Below, piece by piece: positions 7,070 to 12,681 of a DNA stretch of 12,681 bases. The DNA comes from CAZGXQ01 sp964530195 (GTDB lineage: Bacteria > Patescibacteriota > Minisyncoccia > Minisyncoccales > GBS-2). Under the pieces are notes generated by a model. That model made no database searches. It had not been told where the DNA came from and saw nothing but the letters and a program-made list of their open reading frames with translations. The stretch spans positions 1-12,681 of the forward strand of contig CAZGXQ010000054.1 in assembly GCA_964530195.1 (NCBI GenBank), given 5' to 3'. The translations under genes were made by a program, and so were the position numbers. Numbering within the stretch: position 1 is the first letter of the stretch; every line of letters starts with the position of its first letter.

Positions 7070-7978
7070 ATGGAAAAAATTTTATTTGCTGGATCTTCAG
7101 ATCCAAAAACAGCAAAGATTTTAGCAAAAAGAGCCAAAATTAAATTTGGAAAAATTTTGATTAAAAAGTTTGCCTGCAAAGAAAAGTATGTAAGAATTTT
7201 TGAAAATGTTAGAGGAAAAATAGCTTACATTTATCAAACATTAACTCAAAATCCAGATGAAATTTTAATTGAAACTTTCTTGATTGCTAAAGTTTTAAAC
7301 CAAGAAAAGGCAAAGAAAATAATTTTGATTTCTCCAATTTTGCCTTATTCAAGGCAAGAAAGAATTGAAAAAGAAAGGAAAGAGCCAAATTCAGCCCAAC
7401 TTTTAGCTAATCTTTATGAAGCTTGTGGGATTGAAAAAATAATCACTTGCCATCTTCACTCAGAAAATATCTTAAGGTTTTATAAAATAGAAGTTTTAAA
7501 TATTAAGCCTTATTCAATTTTTGCCAGTGAATTGAAAAAAGTGATCAAGAAAGAAAAAAATTGGCAAATAATAGCTCCAGATATAGGGGCTCTAAATGAT
7601 GCCAAGGCGCTTTCTCAACTTTTGGGAAATTTGGAGTTTTCTTTTTTTGAAAAAAGGAGAGAAGATCCTGCAAAGAAAGCCAATTTTGTCTCGGGTTTAG
7701 TTTTTAAAGGAAAATTAAAGAAAGAAAATGTAATTTTGTTTGATGATATGGTAGATACTGGCCAAACAATAATTAAAGCAAAAAGAGAGCTTGAAAGATT
7801 AGGGGCAAGAAAAATAATTTTAGCTGTCACTCATTCCATTTTGTCAGGAAATGCAAAAGAAAAATTAGAAAAAGAGGGTTTTTATAAAATTTTCTTTTCA
7901 AATTCTATCCCTCATTCTTTTGAAAGTAAAAAATTTGAAATTTTGGATTTAACCCCCGAAATCGCCAAGTTCTTATGA
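7070..7978 (+). CDS. prs: Ribose-phosphate pyrophosphokinase (PRPP synthetase)
   Basis: This enzyme transfers pyrophosphate from ATP to ribose 5-phosphate to make PRPP, the co-substrate of the next gene product, PyrE. Visible signatures are FENVRGKIAYIYQT at 44-57 (the phosphate-rich N-terminal lobe), LPYSRQER at 91-98 with REPISA-like KEPNSAQ, the HLHSENILRFY segment at 128-138, DIGALNDAKA at 171-180, KRRED at 195-199, and the PRPP-binding loop DDMVDTGQT at 225-233. At 302 residues it is slightly shorter than typical bacterial Prs (about 315) and nearer the compact archaeal-type forms. Its last codons overlap the pyrE start by 4 nt (ATGA), which suggests coupled translation of PRPP producer and consumer. 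Confidence 0.92.
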   Translation: MEKILFAGSSDPKTAKILAKRAKIKFGKILIKKFACKEKYVRIFENVRGKIAYIYQTLTQNPDEILIETFLIAKVLNQEKAKKIILISPILPYSRQERIEKERKEPNSAQLLANLYEACGIEKIITCHLHSENILRFYKIEVLNIKPYSIFASELKKVIKKEKNWQIIAPDIGALNDAKALSQLLGNLEFSFFEKRREDPAKKANFVSGLVFKGKLKKENVILFDDMVDTGQTIIKAKRELERLGARKIILAVTHSILSGNAKEKLEKEGFYKIFFSNSIPHSFESKKFEILDLTPEIAKFL

Positions 7979-8658
7979 GAAGATTCAATCAAGAAAAATT
8001 CAATCAATTCATAATTGAAAATAACGTGATTGGATTTTTTGAAAAGCCAGTTTTGTTGAAATCAAAAAGAAAATCTCATTTTTATATTAATTGGCGGAAT
8101 GTTTTAGAAGATGCTTGGTTAGCTGATAAACTTTCAGATTTTGTTTTAGATTTTGTCAAAGATTTAAATTTAAAAGTTGATTGCTTTTTGGGAATTCCAG
8201 AGGGAGCAACAAAGCTTGGAATTTTGGTTCAATACAAATTTGCAAAAAAGTCAAAAAATTTCAAGAAAGGAAAATTTGTATTTCCAATGCTTAGAGCAAA
8301 ACCAAAAGAACATGGAGCAGAAAAAGATAGATATTTTCTTGGGGTGCCAAAAGGAAAAATAGTTTTGTTAGAAGATGTTACTACAACTGGAAGTTCAATC
8401 TTTGAAGCTATTGAAAAATTAGAAATGGTAAATTTAAAGCCAATGGCTGTAATTTCTCTGACAAATAGAATGGAAAAAACTTTAGATTTCAAAAATCCAA
8501 AAGAAATTCTTAAAAAAAAGAAAGTTGAATTTTTTGAAATGTCAAAGGCAACAGAAATTTTACCCTTAGCTATAAAAAAACTGAAACCAAAAAAGGAAAT
8601 TGTTCAAAAAATAATTGAAGAATTTGAAAAATTTGGCGTAGAAAAACTAAAAATTTAA
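7975..8658 (+). CDS. pyrE: Orotate phosphoribosyltransferase
   Basis: PyrE attaches the PRPP ribose phosphate to orotate to give orotidine 5-phosphate. Residues 34-41 (SHFYINWR) match the SxFYxxxR motif. FLGIPEGATKLG at 71-82 is the phosphate-binding strand-loop, RAKPKEHG at 107-114 is the mobile catalytic loop (typically RKExKxHG), and VLLEDVTTTGSS around 130-141 is the PRPP-binding motif. At 227 residues it is slightly longer than the usual 180-215 because of a lysine-rich C-terminal helix. The ATG at 7975 overlaps the prs stop by 4 nt, and its TAA shares one base with the pyrF ATG. Confidence 0.93.
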   Translation: MRRFNQEKFNQFIIENNVIGFFEKPVLLKSKRKSHFYINWRNVLEDAWLADKLSDFVLDFVKDLNLKVDCFLGIPEGATKLGILVQYKFAKKSKNFKKGKFVFPMLRAKPKEHGAEKDRYFLGVPKGKIVLLEDVTTTGSSIFEAIEKLEMVNLKPMAVISLTNRMEKTLDFKNPKEILKKKKVEFFEMSKATEILPLAIKKLKPKKEIVQKIIEEFEKFGVEKLKI

Positions 8659-9551
8659 TGGAAAATTTCGCTGACAGATTAATAAAAGAAATTGAAAAAT
8701 ATCAAAATCCATCTTGTGTTGGACTAGATTCTGATTTTGAAAGATTTCCAAATTTTTTAAAAAAGAAAAGGGTTTCTCAAGCTATTTTTTGGTTTAACAA
8801 AGCAATTATTGATTTTACTTTGGACCTTGTTCCTGCTTATAAAATTCAAATTGCCTTTTATGAAAAATATAAATTAGAGGGGCTTAAAGCTTTTGAGAAA
8901 ACAATCTTTTATTTGAAAGAAAAAAAGAAAATAATAATTGTTGATGCCAAAAGAGGTGATGTGGAGCATACAGCTAGAGCTTATTCTTTTTCTTTTTTGA
9001 ATCCTAAGGGCTTTGATGTCGATGCGATAACTTTAAATCCCTATCTGGGAAGAGATAGTATTTTGCCTTTTTTGGAAGATGCCAAAAAATATCAAAAAGG
9101 AATTTTTGTCTTGGTTAAAACTTCAAATCCTTCATCAAGAGAAATTCAAAATCAAAAACTAAAAAACGGAAAAGAACTTTATCAATTGGTCGCAAAAATG
9201 GTCAAAGAATTAGGAAAAAATACCGAAGGAAAATTTGGTTATCAAATTGTAGGTGCAGTTGTTGGCGCAACTTTCAAAAAAGAAATGAAAATTTTGAGAA
9301 AGATGTTACCAAAAGCAATTTTTTTAGTGCCTGGATTTCAAACTCAAGGAGGAAAATTAAAAGATCTCATTTTTGCTTTCAACAAAGACAAAAGAGGAGC
9401 TTTAATTAACAATTCAAGAGGAATAATTTTTGCTTTTGAAAATGAAAATTTCAAAAAGAGATTTGGCGAAAAGAAATTCTATTTGGCAGCAAGAGAGGCA
9501 ACATTGGAAATGAAACAAAATCTAAATTCTTTATTAAAAACTCTAAAATGA
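8658..9551 (+). CDS. pyrF: Orotidine 5'-phosphate decarboxylase, type 2 (long form)
   Basis: PyrF decarboxylates OMP to UMP, the last step of the pathway. The catalytic DAKRGD is at 96-101, preceded by CVGLDSDFERFP at 20-31 and the substrate-pocket PAYKIQ with Lys62. VVGAT at 201-205, VPGFQTQGG at 224-232 and NNSRGI at 251-256 complete the barrel and the phosphate-binding sites. The 297-residue length and the DAKRGD-x4-TA form place it in the longer subfamily found in mycobacteria and others, not the roughly 230-residue E. coli type. It overlaps pyrE by one base and the pyrD/pyrK fusion by 4 nt (ATGA). Confidence 0.94.
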   Translation: MENFADRLIKEIEKYQNPSCVGLDSDFERFPNFLKKKRVSQAIFWFNKAIIDFTLDLVPAYKIQIAFYEKYKLEGLKAFEKTIFYLKEKKKIIIVDAKRGDVEHTARAYSFSFLNPKGFDVDAITLNPYLGRDSILPFLEDAKKYQKGIFVLVKTSNPSSREIQNQKLKNGKELYQLVAKMVKELGKNTEGKFGYQIVGAVVGATFKKEMKILRKMLPKAIFLVPGFQTQGGKLKDLIFAFNKDKRGALINNSRGIIFAFENENFKKRFGEKKFYLAAREATLEMKQNLNSLLKTLK

Positions 9552-11116
9552 AATTTTTTCAAAAAGAAATTTCAGGAAGATTTACTATTCCCAGCGGAAT
9601 TTTAACTACTGAGGTTTCTATTTTAGAAAGAGTAGCCAAAGAAATCCCAGAAATTGGTATTTTGACGACAAAAAGCATTGGTCTTGAAAAAAGAGAGGGA
9701 AATAAAGAGCCAATTTTGGTTAATTTTGCCCCACTTTCTTTTTTAAACGCTGTTGGTTTGGCAAATCCTGGAGTTTTAGAGTTCAAAAAACAAATTTCAA
9801 AAATAAAACTACCAAAAAATAAATTTTTGTTAATTTCAATTTTTGGAAAAAATGAAAAAGAATTTTTTGAAGTTGCAAAAGAACTTTCTCAGTTTGCAGA
9901 TGGTTTTGAATTAAATTTATCCTGTCCTCACTCACAAAAATACGGTCAAGTTATAGGTCAAGATCTTGAGTTAGTTAAAAAAATAGTCAAAAAGGTCAAA
10001 ACTTTAAGAAAACCTATTTTAGTAAAAATTTCCCCAAATATTGATTATTTAAAGATGGCAAAGGTTTCTTTAAAAGCTGGAGCAGATGGAATTGTGGCAA
10101 TCAATACTTTGGGTCCTGGAACTTATTTAAAAGATGGATTTTTTGTTTTATCTAATAAGTTTGGAGGAATTTCTGGAAAAGCAATTTTGCCAATTGGTTT
10201 AAAAGTAGTTAGCGAAATAAGAAAATTGGGAGATTTCCCAATTATAGCTTGTGGGGGAATATCTTGCGCAAAAGATGTTATTTCTTATCAAAAAGCTGGA
10301 GCTAATTTTTTTGGTATTGGTTCTGCGCTCTTTAAAATGGATTTTGAAACTACAAAAAAATATTTCAAAGCTTTAGAAAAAGATCTAAAAACTGGTACAA
10401 ATTTTGCAGAAAAATTTTTAAAAAAAGAAGTTGAAGATTATCAAAAATTCAAAGTAAAAAAGAAAATAATTTTTGAAAAAGATCTATTTTTGTTGGAGCT
10501 TGAAGGAAAAATTAAAGCTTTGCCCGGGCAATTTGTCTTTTTGTGGTTGCCAGAAATTGGTGAAAAGCCATTTTCAGTTTTTGAAAATTCCCCTTTAGCT
10601 TTTTTAATTAGGAAAGTTGGATTTTTTACAAAAAATTTATCAAAAGTTAGAGAGGGTCAAAATATTTATTTGAGAGGACCTTATGGAAAAAAACTAAATC
10701 TTAGGGGAAAAATTTTACTTTGTGGTGGAGGAACAGGAATTGCTTCTTTGTTTTTATTTGCCAAAAATTACAAAAACTCTGTGATAATTTCTGCTAAAGA
10801 AAAAAGTTTTCTTGAGTTTTTAAAATCTAAATTTAAAAAGTATTCTGGAAAAATTTATGCTAAAGAATTTTTTGAACAAAAAGAAATTGAAGAAATTATT
10901 AAAAAAGAGAGTCCTGATTTTATTTTAACTTGTGGACCAAGAGGTTTTGTTGAAATGGTAATTGAAGCTGGAAAAAAATTTTTAAAAAGAGAAAAAATTT
11001 ATTTTTCCTTAGATTTTATGACAAAATGTGGAGTTGGACTTTGCGGTTCTTGTGCAACAAAAAGAGGGTTGAGAGCTTGTGTTGATGGTCCCTTTTTAAA
11101 AGAAATTGAGTTTTGA
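9548..11116 (+). CDS. pyrDK: Dihydroorotate dehydrogenase, fused PyrD catalytic and PyrK electron-transfer domains
   Basis: This is a class 1B dihydroorotate dehydrogenase, which oxidises dihydroorotate to orotate with electrons passed to NAD+, in one 522-residue chain. Residues 1-295 are the FMN barrel: TTKSIGLEKREGN at 40-52, LNAVGLANPG at 66-75, NLSCPH with catalytic-base Cys126, KISPN at 160-164, INTLGPGT at 185-192, and CGGIS at 235-239. Residues about 302-522 are PyrK: FAD-binding KPFSV at 340-344, RGPYG at 376-380, GGGTGIAS at 393-400, and a C-terminal [2Fe-2S] site with Cys494, Cys499, Cys502 and Cys511 (C-x4-C-x2-C-x8-C). PyrD and PyrK are normally separate genes. The frame is continuous across the junction with no frameshift signal. 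It is the last gene of the operon, ending 10 bp before a convergent gene; I see no terminator hairpin there. Confidence 0.95.
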   Translation: MKFFQKEISGRFTIPSGILTTEVSILERVAKEIPEIGILTTKSIGLEKREGNKEPILVNFAPLSFLNAVGLANPGVLEFKKQISKIKLPKNKFLLISIFGKNEKEFFEVAKELSQFADGFELNLSCPHSQKYGQVIGQDLELVKKIVKKVKTLRKPILVKISPNIDYLKMAKVSLKAGADGIVAINTLGPGTYLKDGFFVLSNKFGGISGKAILPIGLKVVSEIRKLGDFPIIACGGISCAKDVISYQKAGANFFGIGSALFKMDFETTKKYFKALEKDLKTGTNFAEKFLKKEVEDYQKFKVKKKIIFEKDLFLLELEGKIKALPGQFVFLWLPEIGEKPFSVFENSPLAFLIRKVGFFTKNLSKVREGQNIYLRGPYGKKLNLRGKILLCGGGTGIASLFLFAKNYKNSVIISAKEKSFLEFLKSKFKKYSGKIYAKEFFEQKEIEEIIKKESPDFILTCGPRGFVEMVIEAGKKFLKREKIYFSLDFMTKCGVGLCGSCATKRGLRACVDGPFLKEIEF

Positions 11117-11126
11117 AAATTAGATT

Positions 11127-11447
11127 CTATTTAACTTTCGTTCCTGGGGGCACTTCTTTTTCTGGAATCAAAATTACTGGCTCGCCATTTAAATTTGCTG
11201 CCAAAAGCATTCCTTGGCTTTCAATTCCCATTATCTTTTTTGGTTCCAAATTTGCAACAACTACAATTTCTTTTCCGATTAAATCTTCGGGTCTATAATA
11301 TTTTGCAATTCCAGCAACAAGTTGTCTTTTTTCGTTTCCCAAATCTACAATCAATTTCAAAAGCTTTTCACTTCCCTCAACTCTTTTTGCTTCAATTATT
11401 TTTGCAACTCTTAAATCAATTTTTTGAAAGTCTTCAAAGGAAATCAT
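11127..11447 (-). CDS. Stand-alone tRNA-binding domain protein, MetRS beta-subunit-like
   Basis: The 106-residue protein is a single OB-fold tRNA-binding domain of the EMAP-II/MetRS C-terminal/CsaA group. Diagnostic stretches are DFQKIDLRVAKIIEA at 6-20, EGSEKLLKL at 24-32, AGIAKYY at 45-51, and ANLEPKKIMGIESQGMLLAA at 65-84. It ends with the PEKEVPPG turn typical of the domain at the C terminus of bacterial methionyl-tRNA synthetase. The sequence resembles the MetRS domain more than CsaA. As a separate protein it probably dimerises and may supply tRNA binding in trans to a MetRS lacking this tail, as in the archaeal MetRS-beta arrangement; that is inference. An AGGA at 11455-11452 stands 4 nt before the ATG, one of the few Shine-Dalgarno-like sites in the window. 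It lies 40 bp downstream of the DUF4870-type gene and converges on the pyrimidine operon. Confidence 0.88.
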   Translation of the reverse strand: MISFEDFQKIDLRVAKIIEAKRVEGSEKLLKLIVDLGNEKRQLVAGIAKYYRPEDLIGKEIVVVANLEPKKIMGIESQGMLLAANLNGEPVILIPEKEVPPGTKVK

Positions 11448-11487
11448 ATTGTCCTGCTTAAATTTGCTTTAAAGTTTTCTTTTTCGA

Positions 11488-11832
11488 TTAAATTTTCAAT
11501 TGTTCAGCAAATTTTCCAATTAAAGGAAGAGGTTTTTCTTCTCCTTTTGAAGCATTAATCACTCCAATAATAAACAATATAAAAACTCCAAGGCTTAGCA
11601 AACTACTTATCCATCTAAAAAACCATGGTAAAATTCCGTTCAAAACACTAACTGCTACTCCACAAATAAAAAGTCCTAAACCCTGTTTAACATGGTATTT
11701 TACAAACGGGTCGTTTTTTGACTCGGTCAATAGAGGGACGAAAAACAAAATGTAAGCAACGATTGCCATTGCCGTATTCTTTTTCTGGGCTTCTGGTTGA
11801 GATGTCTGAGGTGTTTGAGGTGTTTCTGCCAT
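11488..11832 (-). CDS. Small membrane protein, DUF4870-like
   Basis: The 114-residue protein has a Pro/Thr/Gln-rich cytosolic N terminus (1-18) and three predicted membrane helices at about 20-36, 50-68 and 74-93. The sequence between the first two, LLTESKNDPFVKYHVKQG at 34-51, is the hallmark of the DUF4870-type family: a loop ending in a conserved KYHxxQ next to the second helix. Its function is unknown. The short polar C terminus ends with LPLIGKFAEQLKI. There is no Shine-Dalgarno sequence before the ATG; an 11-nt element shared with the gene at 12254 lies 21 nt upstream. It may be transcribed from the extended -10 promoter at 12148-12156 through the disrupted gene. Confidence 0.82.
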   Translation of the reverse strand: MAETPQTPQTSQPEAQKKNTAMAIVAYILFFVPLLTESKNDPFVKYHVKQGLGLFICGVAVSVLNGILPWFFRWISSLLSLGVFILFIIGVINASKGEEKPLPLIGKFAEQLKI

Positions 11833-11853
11833 TTTATTTATTTATTAATAAAA

Positions 11854-11864
11854 ATTCGACCTTT
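11854..11864 (-). promoter_or_regulatory. AAAGGTCGAAT element, copy 1
   Basis: On the minus strand this 11-mer ends 21 nt before the start codon of the DUF4870-type gene and touches the stop of the 53-residue frame upstream. An identical 11-mer lies 20 nt before the plus-strand start at 12254. The GC-containing core GGTCGA makes a chance match in AT-rich DNA less likely. Its role is unknown: it could be a 5'-UTR protein-binding site, an sRNA target or an operator. Confidence 0.4.
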
Positions 11865-12025
11865 TAGCTAACTAAAATCTCCACCAAAGTTTTTTGATTT
11901 CTTTCCTTATTAACTTTCATCGCAACCTCACCAGTAATTTGCGCTTTTTCCACGATAGGAGAAATTGGTAGTACATTCGTTTCGAGTAAAATTGTATCTC
12001 TCCCTAAATTCAACCTGGTTTTCAT
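11864..12025 (-). CDS. Possible 53-residue small protein (or the 3' part of a frameshifted gene)
   Basis: From the ATG at 12025 a 53-residue frame reads MKTRLNLGRDTILLETN, then a Pro/Ile-rich turn, then AQITGEVAMKVNKERNQ and KTLVEILVS. The alternating hydrophobic and polar residues look like a beta-rich soluble domain rather than random AT-rich sequence. I recognise no family. No ribosome-binding site precedes the ATG, and a coherent reading upstream in another frame suggests it may be the tail of a longer broken gene. Confidence 0.35.
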   Translation of the reverse strand: MKTRLNLGRDTILLETNVLPISPIVEKAQITGEVAMKVNKERNQKTLVEILVS

Positions 12026-12114
12026 TAATTGTAACAAGAACCTTCTTTAATGGAAAAATTTCCAATTTAGCTTCAACCGGCAAAGAAATAATTAAAACTA
12101 CCACTTTTTTTCAT
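11864..12114 (-). pseudogene. Frame-disrupted small secreted or membrane-anchored protein gene, unknown family
   Basis: A consensus extended -10 promoter (12148-12156) lies about 30 nt before an ATG at 12114 that is followed by an A7 run (12111-12105). Read straight, the frame stops after 13 codons. If one A is skipped, it continues as Met-Lys-Lys followed by VVVLIISLPVEAKLEIFPLK and KVLVTINENQVEF, a plausible short hydrophobic N terminus. Near 12018 a second +1 shift enters the frame NLGRDTILLETN...LVEILVS, which stops at 11866-11864. Two single-base shifts are thus needed to make a continuous product of about 80 residues. It may be a decayed gene, an assembly error, or a gene that relies on slippage at A7; one window cannot tell. 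It lies just upstream of the DUF4870-type gene. Confidence 0.45.
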
Positions 12115-12147
12115 TTTGTCCAATCGGAGTTGACAAAACTGGTTTAA

Positions 12148-12156
12148 ATTATATCA
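12148..12156 (-). promoter_or_regulatory. Extended -10 promoter, minus strand
   Basis: On the minus strand TGATATAAT (12156-12148) is a perfect TGn-TATAAT extended -10. No good -35 is visible, which is normal for this class. Transcription would begin near 12141, about 27 nt before the ATG at 12114, and could continue through the DUF4870-type and tRNA-binding genes. Confidence 0.55.
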
Positions 12157-12208
12157 AATTTAAAAAATTTATTAAATCTAAAAATCAAATCTTGACTGAA
12201 AAATTTCC

Positions 12209-12217
12209 TGGTATAAT
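12209..12217 (+). promoter_or_regulatory. Extended -10 promoter for the gene at 12254
   Basis: TGGTATAAT (12209-12217) is a perfect TGn-TATAAT extended -10. A TTGACT lies upstream at 12192-12197 but with only a 14-nt spacer, so it is probably not a classical -35. Transcription would begin near 12224, inside the AAAGGTCGAAT element, giving a leader of about 30 nt. Confidence 0.6.
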
Positions 12218-12222
12218 TAAAT

Positions 12223-12233
12223 AAAGGTCGAAT
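12223..12233 (+). promoter_or_regulatory. AAAGGTCGAAT element, copy 2
   Basis: This copy ends 20 nt before the ATG at 12254 and coincides with the predicted 5' end of that transcript. It matches all 11 bases of the copy upstream of the divergent DUF4870-type gene, at almost the same distance from the start codon. Confidence 0.4.
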
Positions 12234-12253
12234 AAAAAGCTAATAAAATTGTA

Positions 12254-12681
12254 ATGAATAAAAATTTACTTTTTATTGCAATATTGATAGCTGGAGGCTT
12301 AATTTTAGGAACAATATTTTTCACGGCAAAGAAAGGAGAGAAAGTTCCTCCAACAGAAACTGCAAAACCTATTGAAACACCTCTTTCAAAATCAGAAGAA
12401 TCATTTCGGACAATCAAAGGAATTGGTTTTAAAGAAGGAGCCTGGGCAGAATATAAAATTAAAGGTGGGGTCGAGGGAAAGCTAACAGTGAAAATGTTTT
12501 CGTTTGATATTGAAGGAAAGAAAATAAAAGGGCTTGAAATAACACATTCTGAAATGGGAGGTTATGTTAATTTTTGGGACGATGCTGGAAAATTCTATCA
12601 AGGAATAATTTATCCAAAAGTGGGGTTAATATGTGTTGGCGGTGAAATTGCTAAAGAAGGATCTTTTGGGGCGACCCCATT
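12254..12681 (+). CDS. Unrecognised membrane-anchored protein, N-terminal part
   Basis: The frame opens at the ATG at 12254 and remains open to the right edge (142 codons), so the C terminus is missing. Residues 1-3 are MNK, and 4-23 form one hydrophobic segment (LLFIAILIAGGLILGTIFF) followed by positive AKKGEK, a signal anchor with the rest outside the membrane. A Pro/Thr/Glu-rich spacer (residues 30-50, PPTETAKPIETPLSKSEE) precedes a domain with alternating beta-type stretches: EGAWAEYKIK at 61-70, GKLTVKMFSFDIEGKK at 75-90, and a Gly/aromatic-rich segment with Trp107. There is no Cys directly after the hydrophobic segment, so it is not an obvious lipoprotein. I do not recognise the domain. 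The upstream extended -10 promoter supports expression from this start. Confidence 0.75.
   Translation, partial: MNKNLLFIAILIAGGLILGTIFFTAKKGEKVPPTETAKPIETPLSKSEESFRTIKGIGFKEGAWAEYKIKGGVEGKLTVKMFSFDIEGKKIKGLEITHSEMGGYVNFWDDAGKFYQGIIYPKVGLICVGGEIAKEGSFGATP

Noticed and set aside
12130..12135. TTGACA on the plus strand, resembling a -35.
   Set aside because: No acceptable -10 lies 16-18 nt downstream; the TATAAT at 12212 is far too distant and has its own extended -10 motif.
11965..12147. Plus-strand open frame of 60 codons in the gap.
   Set aside because: It is antisense to the better-supported minus-strand segments, is Phe/Thr/Ser low-complexity and has no promoter or ribosome-binding site.
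1..12681. tRNA, rRNA, CRISPR arrays, insertion sequences and phage genes.
   Set aside because: Reading both strands I saw no cloverleaf, repeat-spacer pattern, transposase or integrase motif. The window is metabolic and housekeeping DNA.

Overview
The window is AT-rich, densely packed bacterial DNA. Its proteins are lysine- and isoleucine-rich. Stops are TAA, TAG and TGA with no in-frame TGA, so the genetic code looks standard. Few starts have a recognisable Shine-Dalgarno sequence. The sigma-70-like hexamers (TTGACA, TGnTATAAT), exodeoxyribonuclease VII (XseA/XseB), a DUF4870-type small membrane protein, a stand-alone MetRS-type tRNA-binding domain and several compacted or fused enzymes suggest a small-genome bacterium. 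A Patescibacteria/CPR lineage such as Parcubacteria is my best guess. That assignment is inference; no rRNA or other marker gene is present.

Layout. (1) Positions 1-3626, minus strand: a tight gene run xseA, xseB, a DUF362-family protein and a P-type cation ATPase that leaves the window at base 1. (2) Positions 3627-3740: a short divergent promoter region. (3) Positions 3741-11116, plus strand: a pyrimidine operon pyrC - pyrB/pyrI fusion - argF - prs - pyrE - pyrF - pyrD/pyrK fusion. All junctions are 4-bp or 1-bp overlaps or 5-6 bp gaps. (4) Positions 11127-11832, minus strand and convergent: a MetRS-beta-like tRNA-binding protein and a DUF4870-type membrane protein. (5) Positions 11833-12253: an apparent gap that holds a frame-disrupted small gene with its own extended -10 promoter on the minus strand, and an extended -10 promoter on the plus strand. 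(6) Positions 12254-12681: the start of an unrecognised membrane-anchored protein that runs off the right edge.

The operon encodes every de novo UMP step after carbamoyl phosphate: aspartate carbamoyltransferase with its regulatory chain, dihydroorotase, a class 1B dihydroorotate dehydrogenase in one chain, orotate phosphoribosyltransferase, its PRPP supply (prs), and OMP decarboxylase. Carbamoyl-phosphate synthetase genes are absent from the window, but an ornithine carbamoyltransferase lies in the middle of the operon. It may link carbamoyl phosphate to citrulline/ornithine.

The most interesting signal is a textbook intrinsic terminator (8-bp GC-rich stem, 4-nt loop, T8 run) inside codons 15-24 of pyrC. 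It lies about 45 nt after a promoter whose start site would fall on the pyrC ATG. This looks like a UTP-responsive translation-coupled attenuator of the E. coli pyrBI type, but with the 'leader peptide' fused in frame to the first enzyme. A second signal is an 11-nt element (AAAGGTCGAAT) found 20-21 nt upstream of both divergent membrane-protein starts near the right end.
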